Shown: positions 54,001-64,000 of the stretch, in pieces
Layout of the letters: each line of letters begins with the position of its first letter
How positions within the stretch are numbered: the stretch's first letter is position 1
Source: Casuarius casuarius
Lineage: Eukaryota; Chordata; Aves; Casuariiformes; Casuariidae
Assembly (NCBI GenBank): GCA_003342895.1
Contig: PTFA01000394.1
Location: 1 to 64,000, forward strand
Length of the DNA: 64,000 bases
Direction: 5' to 3'
Translations under genes and position numbers: made by a program
The notes under the pieces: generated by a model
Seen by the model: the letters and a program-made list of their open reading frames with translations, nothing else
Told to the model about the DNA's origin: nothing
Databases searched by the model: none

Positions 54001-57000
54001 TGATGTGTATGCAAGGAGATCACAAGCCAGCTATGAGCCAACAGCAAGTTTTAATTTTAATCAGGTCTGTTTACTCAACAGGATCATCATGCTTATAAAA
54101 GCTTCATAGTTGTTATATGGGAAAAAAAAGTAGTCATTGTGCATACTGAGGTATGAATTCTCAGCCCTGACGTTTCCTCTGCAGTGCATAGCAAGTGGAA
54201 AGTAATGTGGAGGAGCACATTAGGCTCCCCTGTTAATAGTCTGCTTGGAGCAGGGCTAATTGAGTCCATACCACCAAGATATGCCAGTTAGAATGAGGAA
54301 GCAAAGAGCACGATACAACTACAAGGCCAAGTCGGTCTACTATTTAATTATAGACAATTTAATAAAACCAACAGAGAATGTGCAGAAGGGAAAACGTGTC
54401 CACCAAAATTTTTAGACTGCTCTATTGTTTAAACTAAATATCTCAGACTATGAAAACACCAGGAAATGGTGTGAAGGAGGGTTCTCTCTGAGGAATAGCT
54501 TGCATCATGAGTGGCAGACTGTGGATTATCATTATCACCTACATCTATGTATCCTACTTAGGTACTTACTTTAGGAGCTTGGGCCTCTTTGTATACAATG
54601 AAATAAAATTACATTTACAGGACAAATGAGAGTTTCATTACACAGGGAAACTAACATCTGAAACAGCGCCTAAGTAAAGTGCTGGTATGAATATGCCTGG
54701 CGCTGAGCACACTGGCCACAGACAGAGGTCTCTTCCATGTAAAATTGGGAGCAATGAATTTCAACAGGATCTCTGAGTAGCCAATTGTATACACGTGTTG
54801 CAGACCTCCTCTGAGATGGTGCATGGTAAAACACTTTCCTCGTGCAACCCTTAAGGGTCTCCCACAGTACAGTTTGTCCTAGTGTCTCAACATGTCCTAT
54901 GTGGAAGTAGAAATCTGGAGAGCATTTTCACCCTGCTGAAGTGGTACAACAGACTCATATACCTGGTTTTAACTATCCAACTCTGTCATGTTATAGTCTG
55001 AGATTTAAAAAGTAGAGCTCGAGATTACATTTTTCAGAAAATGTAAGTCCAAGAAAAATCCTCTTCAGTACATCCCTGCTCTAGAAGAGGTCCTATAGCA
55101 AATCCATAGAAAAGAAAGTAGCCATCTTTGTTGTCTGTATTTTCCCACAAAATTTGTTTCTGTGGTTATAAAACCACATTATTTAGAATTTATGTTTTAT
55201 GAATTTAAATGCTCTCCTAAGACTTGGCTTTGCAACTCTGACATTGAATGGCACTTAACTGCAACTTAAGATCTATTCTCCCCCATGTTTTATAAATGTT
55301 TCAGTATCTGGAGCTTAGAAAACATCTTGGTTGTAGAAGTAAAAGAAAAGTTTATATGATTATCTCAGTTAGTTTGATCTTTCCAAGGCTGTAGAACTCC
55401 TTGCGAATATTTCGAAAGCAAAACATCTTTTGTACCAGTTTGAGTATCCTGAGATCTAAACTTGGTGGCTAGGTCCTATGTGTACATTCAGCTTCAGATA
55501 TTTTTCCTCAGATATGTTCACCTTACCCAAAAAGTCTCAAGCTTACAGTACTACAGAGTCTTAAATAGCTGAAATATTTGTGATGAAATTTTTTTTGTCA
55601 TTAAAATAAGTTCCAAAATGCAACCTTGATGAAGCATAATTTTTCTTTAAACTAATTGATTTTTAAAAGTCTGGCTTGTGCCAGACATGATTGGTATAGC
55701 AAAAGAGCAACTAGAAGAGTTGCATCTGACTTAGCGTAAACAGAATCCACAATTTAGTTATAACAAGCCTTGAAATGGTCACATACACTCTTTGCTACAG
55801 CTCCTTGGAGACATGGTTAAGGCTTATTGTCTTCCAACACCATGACTGAATTTCCACTCACATTCTGGAAAACAAACATTTAGGATTCTGTCTGTGTTCC
55901 AGGTCGCCAGGTCCAGTCTATAGAAAACAGAAATGTTCCCACCCTACTCTCCTTTACAATTATTTAAGCTCCCAACAACAAGAAGATGCAGTTTTAATAA
56001 AAGACTAGCATAAATATGGATAAATTAAGTTTCAGCTGTTTTCTAATGGAATTAAATAACTTGAGAAATGTGTCTAAAGTAAATTAACTCCCTGGCAGAT
56101 ATAAGGCATTATCTTAGAAACTTGATTATCAGGGCTTCTGTGAAACACAGTTTTACTTCAGATATGCAAAAGTGCTGACTGGGAAAGTAGGTCTTCCTGT
56201 GTTTTCTTCTCAGTCTACCATATGATGAAGAACTGACAGACCTCTTGCTATCACTGGTCTTTGATAATCTTTTTCATGTTTTATCCAGGCTGACATATTC
56301 CGCTTTAAAGCTGGTTTAAAAAAATAATAAATCTAGAACATCGAGTCAAGGAGATGCATGCATTTGACAGGGAAATAAGAGATTTGTTTCTTCCACTATC
56401 ATCAGTTGTGATGGGAGAAGACAATACCTTCAGCAAAGTTGTTTAAGGTATCATCTGAAAGACCCACCATGAGAACTCTGCGCATTGTTTAATGTGCTGG
56501 CAGATACTGAAGCAAACCCATTCTGTTAGATTTAAATCCAAAATAGTTTCAGTATTCAACATATTCTAAGAATGGACATCTTCATCAGACAACCCTGACA
56601 TATCCTTAAAACAAAATGTGTGATTTTAGAGTAGATGAGTATTGTAACGCTTTTCACTTATTATTTACCAGTAGTAGTCTCATCTATACAACCACTGTAT
56701 TATATTATATTGTATTTTATAAATATATATGTATGATATTATTGCATTATATTATACTGCTTTGTGTAATATATGCTCTGTATTGGTTTCCTGGATTAGT
56801 TTGGAACAATCTGACCATTCCTATATTTTTGCTTCCAAATGGTCCTTGGTCTTTTTTAAAACACTGATTTCTCTTTGTTTCCTTTGTCTCTTGGGCATTT
56901 CCTCTGCTGAAAGAGATGGCTTTGTTCATCTGGTTAAGTAGCTAAAGAGGTGCACAGGAAACCTATTTACTCCTGCACTTCTAATTGGAAAGCCTGTAGT

Positions 57001-60000
57001 CATCTCTCTGTTCAGAATGTCTTTCTGTGTTTGGAGCCAGAGCTTCCTGCCCACCTATACCCTTGTATCCAAACAGGGCAAGTCTTGTGGTCTTGATTTG
57101 ACCATTGGAAGTTCTTGTTTTAGGAGCACTAGGAAGATAGAATATATCCTTCAGGAACTCTGCATTTTGTTTGCCTTCAGCTGGTGGCTAGGTTGGCTAT
57201 AAAGAAGTTGTATCTTGGCAAATTCCTAAGGAAGAACATTCATCAATATGGAATGGGGATCTGACTTCTCAATTAAACCCAAGCTTCGGGTAAAGCATCA
57301 CCTATAAAAGATGGGAAACAACATTATGGCTTCTTGAGTGGGATCAGACTGGCTAAATGTAGGTGTCTACTTATAAGCTAGCTGCCTCTACTCCTGTTAT
57401 AGTCAGTGGAGATCTAGACTACATAATGGATGAGGCTGAGGGTGCAATTTGTATCTCCTAAGAAGTGTCCACTTTTGGATGATAATAGTTGTGTGGGAAA
57501 CCAAGCAAATGAAGAGGATGCACTGGATTAGTTTTGTAGGAGTGTAAGGCGTATGAAACTTTGCTGAATAACATTCCTCGTGCTAATCTTGGTTACACTT
57601 ATTCAGAATAAAGGTATTGTGAGCACTGTGAATTGGACATTTGTTATTTTCATGTGACTGTTCCTAGAATCTGAAAACCTAATGAGTTGTGATCTCATAA
57701 ATAATATTAAAACTTTCCTGTCTCATTTTTTTCTAATTAGTTAGACTAAAATACAGTTGCATTTATCATATCACAAGTTGAACCACTGACTGCAAATGTG
57801 CAATCACCAGTCCTAATGATATAATGCTGGTACTAATCTAGTAAATTGCATTGTTTCACAATGTGCAAAGCAAATTCAATCATCCTGTAATACGTGAAAC
57901 TTCCCAGTTTATCTGTTTTCACTCTGTGTAACCTAATAATTTGCAGAACACATTTCTAATGACCATAATAAAAGTCGACTAGCAGTTTGGAAGAAAAATA
58001 ATGTGAATTTTATGCACATCAGCTATCCACTAAACATATAAGATATTAAATATGTTGCCAGTCAATATTTCTGCTGTGCTTCAAGAGTAGTAGCTTTATA
58101 CTGTTTGCTAAGCATAGCAAAGTAGAAGAGGGGTATGCACTGGAACACAACTATATTGGGTTTTGTTGGCTTTAATTTATGCATTGGCATTGTTATACCA
58201 ATGGATCTGTGCCAATTTAATATTGCTGGAAGATCTAGCTCTGCTATATTTATGGTATATTTTGTCTTTCATCTTTTTCTTTTTAGGAATTTTGAACATC
58301 AGGTGCACACAAGATGTAAAATTGCAATGAATATGAAGATCTGTGTGAGTGCACAGTTATTGAATGTCTTATAGCTTGCTGTTTTTGAATTGGGACTTTT
58401 ATGCATATATCCAAAGTTATTGCTGTATTTTTAATATATGTAGTGTATCTCATTTGTTAAACCAAGAAGCTGAATCTATCACAAATAAACTTTGATTAGT
58501 CTTATCTTGCTGACTGAGATCACAGAAAGTATTCAGATTTCACTAATTCTTACACAGTTCTTTAATGGCAAACCTATTTGTATGTATTATTATGGCCTTG
58601 TTTGGGAGAGAGAAATTATGTCTCCTTCTCCTGAAGCTCCCTCAAAGGGAAAATGTAACTATGAAGTCCAAATGTACCAAGGGAAGTATGCTACTGTAAA
58701 GTGAGTCTTTTAAGACACCTTGCTGAGCTTTAAATTTCTCAAATTTATCAGGATCTGAGACATTTCTTCAGTATGCGTATTCAAAATTCAACCTTTAAAA
58801 TTAAGTTTTTTGGCATTGCATTTGACTGTTAACTTTGAATTTAATTTTCTAATTCTATATACTTTTAGAAGAAATAAGTTAACTCAGACATAGTATATCT
58901 GTATACATTATATATACTTGTACATTAAATATATTCAGATTCAGTATTTCTTTCTAGATCTGTCCTGGTACGGGTGAAATAAAATAACCCTAACTTCTAT
59001 AGGTCTGTGCAGTCATACAGTTTAATCTAGAACTAGACCTAGACTGAAGTTTCATTTTGATCTCTTAGCAGCAACCATTTAAACAAATAAGTGGTACCTG
59101 CAAAGATCAGGCCCAGGTCTGAAATTTTCCAGGGACTTAGCACTTACTGAGCTGTTTTGTAGTGTTCACTGTGTCCACTGGCCACATAACCAGCTAATCA
59201 GCTAATTTTCCATCTGATGTTAGGTCCTTATTATTTTTCTTTTCTAAGTATTTTGTGTTGGAATGCTAGTAGAGGAAAGGTACAGTTCAGTTATAAATTA
59301 TTGTCAGCTGTATGGTAGCTTTCGCTTAGGAAAAGAAAGGCAAAGTCCTGATTACACAAGAAACCATGCAAGATATATGTTTATTCAGTGTAGACCAGAA
59401 GTATGTTGCTTCAGAGATTAAATACCCAAAAAAGCAAAGAGGTTCTATTTTTTCCTTAAAAATGATTAGTTTGCTAATTAACAGCAATACTTAGAAAGTA
59501 AAAGGTACCAAGCAGATATCTGCAAGTAAAACCATCCAAAGTAATTAAAAATGGCTATTAAATTATAGAATACACAAAGAAAAAAGGAAATAGAAAGAAA
59601 AGAAGATTCAGTAGAATGAGAAATAAGTAGCTAGTATTAAACAAAACATGCCAGAATACAATCATTAAACAAATTATAATTCCACATAGTGTCAGACCAG
59701 CGCCCTTAAATTGACTTGGGCTGATTAAATTTGCTATGAACATACATCATTACTATTTCATGAAGTACAGAACAATGCTAACATGTATATAAATGTACCT
59801 CCAGAAATCAACATTTTGCCACTAAGTATGGTGTGGGATAGAAAGACATGATTTAAGGTACAGAATGCTAATAATTTTCATTTTCCAATTATTAAAAATA
59901 TATGAGCTAGACTAAGTAAAGAGACAAGAAATGAAGGCCAGTTCTTACTACTTGTTGTGGTGTTAAGTTGTGATATGGTTTTAACCATATTAATCACATG

Positions 60001-60960
60001 AGGTTGTTGTCATGCCTTCAAGGAAGCTGTAATTAAAGACAAAAATAATCATGATTATTACCTATTTTTTATTAAAAGAAAGAGCAAAAAGGAAACAAAA
60101 AGGAAACGATGAGAATGGAAGCAGGCATAAAGAAGGGTTTCCACAATTTTTCCTATAACTCTTCATTCATACACTTTTCAAAGAGATCCCACTGTGAGAA
60201 AGTCTATCAGATAGATACTCTTCTTCAAGTTAAGAAGTACCAAAAAGCTTTATTCTACAAATCAGAATGAGTCCTGTGTTATGGTATTAAACAATGTACG
60301 GGTAGGAAAATAAGTATACGAATAGGCTGTTTTCTCTAACGTAACTGCACTAAATATCTTACAGATGGGCCCTTAACAGGTATAATACCCTTAACAGTTT
60401 CATGAAACTAGAGGAAATAGTGTTATCTCTTGTTTATAAGAGGGTGTGAAAGCAGTCACCTTGAAGCAAGCAAATTAATAAAATCCATAATATTTTCTGT
60501 AATGAGCAAGATAAATTTATGCCTTATTTCCAGGAATACATTGACTAATCAGAGAAGAGGCACGAATACTTTAAAATAGCTTTTAATATTCCATCTCTGC
60601 TATAAATATTCAAATCCCTTGACAATTCTTTGGCAAATATATTTCCTTAATGTTGTTGAAGCCATGGCAATATCATCATGCTGCAAGAACAGGTTGGGCC
60701 GAGAAGTTGGTTTATGCTGTTGTTGCTTTTTCTTATGATTGCCCATGACAGTTTGCTTGAATACTTGAAATGAATAGACTGACTTAAGGTGAAATACTCC
60801 AACAGTGGTGTGGTGTCTTACTTCAAAGTGTAACATTTTCCTGTGTGTGGCCTCCAAGGTGAGCGGTATGCTTCCTTCTGTGGCATGGATGGATTCTAAT
60901 AGTTGTCTCATTAGTTTATCACCTTCACAGATTGTGTTGATGGCATGGACAGCCCATTAA
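51060..60960. other. Gene-free AT-rich sequence
   Basis: No gene, RNA gene or named repeat that I can support. The largest frame, 60600-60911 on the minus strand (about 103 codons), has no recognised domain. Confidence 0.55.
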
Positions 60961-60976
60961 CTTGCTATTTCCTGGA

Positions 60977-61043
60977 GCATATATACATATATATGTAATA
61001 TATATATATTTTTATATATAATTATATAATATATATAATTACT
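60977..61043. repeat. AT-rich (TA)n tract
   Basis: Nearly pure A/T alternating sequence of about 65 bp. Confidence 0.9.
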
Positions 61044-64000
61044 TTTTTTCTGAAAGAAAATTCTCAGAAAATCCATTGAATCTTTATTTCCATTGAGTAA
61101 TTTACTTTCTGAGATATTACTTGAATTGCATCATAAGAGTTTAAATTTTACTTTTGATTAGTCTGAATAACCATATACTGTATGTAAAGATCTCTCAGCC
61201 CTCAAAGTAATAGTTTTAATCATTTTTAATTCTTAAAGGAAGCCTTTAAATTTAAATGATCATCAATATTTAATTAATTTTGTTTAAAAATTCAATTGAG
61301 TTTAATAAATATTTTCATAAAAATTGATGGATAACTAGCTAATATACAGTTAACAGCAATATTTTAAAATTCCAGTATCTTACCGCATTCATTATCAGTT
61401 ATAACAGAAAATTACCTTTCTGTATTTACACATAAACAGCTGACTATCTACAAAACGCTGGTCTCAGTCAGATATTTTATGAGGCCTGCACTTAAAGACT
61501 GACTATTGAAAAATATTTATCTCCAGGGAAACATATTAAGAAGATAAAAACATAAGAAATACCCGTATTGACATGGCAGGTATATCCTGCCATGTCAAAC
61601 TTACAGTCCGTCTAGACCAATAATCTGCTCTTTATTGTAGCAACAGGAGATACTATCTAGGCAGAATATTGAGGTCTGGCCACTACATGCAATTTGTTCC
61701 TTTCATAACCCTCCGGCATCCATAGCTGCTGTATTAGGGATTTTCAGCTATATCCACTCTCTTTAATCAGTGCTCATGTAATTGTCCCCTCCTTAATTAG
61801 CCGAAGTCAATGCAGTGATTCCCACTGGAGATTTAAGGCTTATCAACAGATTCTTGGCTATATTCCCACTAGAATGATAGATTTTCATTTTGAAGAGAAG
61901 GAAAGAGGAAAAAAAAAAAGTCCGTACAATTACTGAGAGTGAAGCCTGGCCAATGTATTTTTATCAGCAGTCCAAAATAGTCACTCATGTGAGGGGATGC
62001 TTGTACGAGTGTGCCTAAACAGCAAAAGCTCTACAGATGCACTCTGGCAAGAATTTTCTCACTGGAAACGTAATCGAAACATAAATTCTTCAGGAGATAC
62101 TTTTATTAATTGGTGACTAGAGGAAGAGAAGTACTAATCTTTTTAAAACTAATCTTAGGACAGAATGAGAAGGAACAATGTGATATATATAGGCTACTCT
62201 TTTCTGGTGCTCATGGAATCTTTTAATGAAAATGTTTAGTATGAGACAAGCGAACGGGAGCCAACAGGGATGATTAATACAGAATTTCAACTTCAAGAAA
62301 AACTTTAAAATATAGGGAAATATCATCATCCTTTACAGAATTTTTGAAAGTATATCTATTGGAAAAACAGGAGTTTACTAAGCATTAGTATTTTATTTTG
62401 TTTCAAACCCATCCATCGGATTTTTCTGGTAATTATTCAAATACTACATGATGCTCCTTTATTACGTTTTCTTTTGAAAACTCCTAATGAGTCTTTTGCA
62501 ACTTCTCTGGTAATAACTGTAGGGTATAGCAATTGTCCCACTTGGAAAAAAAAATGTTTGTCTGCTTTGAAGAGCTTTACCACTTTACAGAGACTCCCTG
62601 GAGTTCATATGGGAAGTGGAGGAGTTTGCTGGACTCAGAAAATCTGTCTCCCAGTGGCAAAAAGTGTTTAAGCATATGGCGCTTTCTAGTGTTTTCTCAT
62701 GTTATGGTTTCCATGAAGTTGTACTGGAGGAGAGAGATGAAGTGATAGAAGCTCACAAGAGAAGCAGCATTTAAAAGGAAAGATTTTTCATTGTATCAGA
62801 TGGTATAACTGAAAAAAATGAACAAGGTTTAGGCCACAACCCCCCTTTTTCCAAGCTAAAACAGAATTCTGTAGTTTCATGAGCATTTCAGTGACAGTTC
62901 TAACTTGAAAAGCCTCTTTACATGTCACCCCATCCCTGCCCCACCCCCAGGGCATCCTGCAGCTGGTTAGATGTGCACCACTGGGGCTGGGGAAATGATC
63001 TGGGAAAAAATAACTAGTGTTTATGCTTAGGCTGTTCAGTACAGGCTGTGAGAAATTGCTCTGTGTTGAGCTGCATTTTGTCAGCCAGCAAATCAGTTTC
63101 TGAGAGCAGTTAGCATCCATAAGGCAGAGGAAAGTATTAGCAAGAAGGGAAAGAAGGAAAGATGCTAAGCTCCACTGGTGTTTAAATGTTTTCAGAGTCT
63201 GTTTATGAACTCTTCTTTCTTAGGAGACATACAAGATATTGGATGTCCAATAGCGGGATTACTTAACATATATGGCCAAAATCCTATTAGATTTAATTTA
63301 AGTTAAGGACCCAGTGGAGTGAGTAGAAGCAAAAGCTGGATAAAAACAAATCAAACTCCAAGTGCCTCAGTGCTTGAGTATCCTACTAATGTCAAATACA
63401 TCAGTATTTGCTGAACTGTTGCTTAAATCCACCTCTTTCCAACAAGTGCTGGAGTTTCAAATTAGGTCTTAACAGTTGGCCCTATTGTTCTAAAGAGGAG
63501 GTTTACAACTGATTAGCAACTGATCCTCATGAAAGCTTATTATTTTTAGTAGTTGTAGTATCTAGCTGGTAAGCTGCTTAAGCTGGAATGACTGTTGAAC
63601 AAAAAATTTGTCAAACTGTGGACTGTGTATAAGCTAGAGGCAGAACATTTCCATTTCCCTGAAAGGTTCACCTGGATTCTCAGAAGAGTGGTCTGTGTGA
63701 CCAGATAGACTTACTTCATTTTTCAGCTATTCTTTGTACCTTAAGATACTCTTATTTCCGTTCCTAAATTCATTTTTATGCATAGGTACGTGGTGCCAAT
63801 TTAAAAGAAATGCGTAGGTGACTTTACATGGACGGATGCAATACATGTGGAAAGGGGCCAAAAGCAAACATTATCAGTCAAGCAATATTCTTAATGCAGT
63901 CTCATATAGAGTACATATTCATGCAAGAAATTTGTGACAGAAACAATGCATCTTATCCAAGTCATAGAGTTATAAATACATGTTCCTTCTTTCAGCCACA
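61044..64000. other. Gene-free sequence to the right edge
   Basis: Apart from the inverted repeat at 61568-61598 and an A run near 61910, I see nothing that can be named. Confidence 0.55.
61568..61598. repeat. Perfect inverted repeat, 13-bp arms
   Basis: TTGACATGGCAGG, a 5-nt TATAT spacer, and its exact reverse complement. No target duplication or element body recognised around it. Confidence 0.92.

Noticed and set aside
57330..57480. Stretch resembling an old interspersed repeat.
   Set aside because: I could not assign it to a family or define ends from sequence alone.
60600..60960. Minus-strand frame of about 103 codons with an in-frame upstream extension (CEGDKLMRQLLES).
   Set aside because: It looks protein-like but I cannot match it to any family, and no flanking exon or promoter is visible. 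A translated search would decide whether it is a retrocopy.
31058..64000. Search for COL11A1 exons, expected next to RNPC3 in vertebrates.
   Set aside because: No Gly-X-Y repeats or other collagen exon was seen on either strand.

Overview
The window looks like bird genomic DNA, although a crocodilian cannot be strictly excluded. It is AT-rich with compact introns. It carries two CR1 retroposon tails, one ending in the bird-type ATTCTGTG octamer repeat, and vertebrate genes in the conserved order RNPC3 - amylase. Both genes are read on the minus strand, so transcription runs from right to left.

Layout. Positions 1-6926 hold alpha-amylase (AMY, pancreatic AMY2A type). Nine coding exons are present and only the last coding exon lies beyond the left edge. 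The three catalytic residues, the chloride ligands and the calcium ligands that can be checked are all intact. Positions 6927-12890 separate the two genes and contain an isolated GC-rich island near 9.63-9.84 kb. Positions about 12.89-27.79 kb hold the complete RNPC3 gene (U11/U12-65K of the minor spliceosome): 14 coding or stop-containing exons plus one or two alternative terminal 3'UTR exons. A 130-base assembly gap (27659-27788) falls inside coding exon 1. A CpG-island promoter follows (27.4-28.5 kb). The remaining ~35 kb to the right is AT-rich sequence with no gene I can support, only CR1 fragments, simple repeats and a few inverted repeats.

The most interesting system is the splicing control at the 3' end of RNPC3. 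Downstream of the stop exon, on the RNPC3 strand, sits a tandem pair of perfect U12-type 5' splice-site motifs (GTATCCTT, 7-nt spacer, GTATCCTT; 13212-13234). It lies 43 nt downstream of one good 3' splice site and 64 nt upstream of another. This matches the known U11-binding splicing enhancer (USSE), by which the minor spliceosome represses its own 65K mRNA. In mammals the unproductive long-3'UTR RNPC3 transcripts can be spliced into the downstream amylase gene. Here AMY coding exon 1 has a splice acceptor upstream of its ATG (6927-6928), and a candidate read-through donor overlaps a poly(A) signal at 11691-11702. RNPC3 intron 13 also looks like a U12-type intron (GTATCTTT donor, TCCTTAAC branch site 11 nt from the acceptor), so the gene would need the machine it helps to build.

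All exon limits were derived by hand from splice consensus, reading-frame continuity and remembered vertebrate protein sequences. No database search was run.
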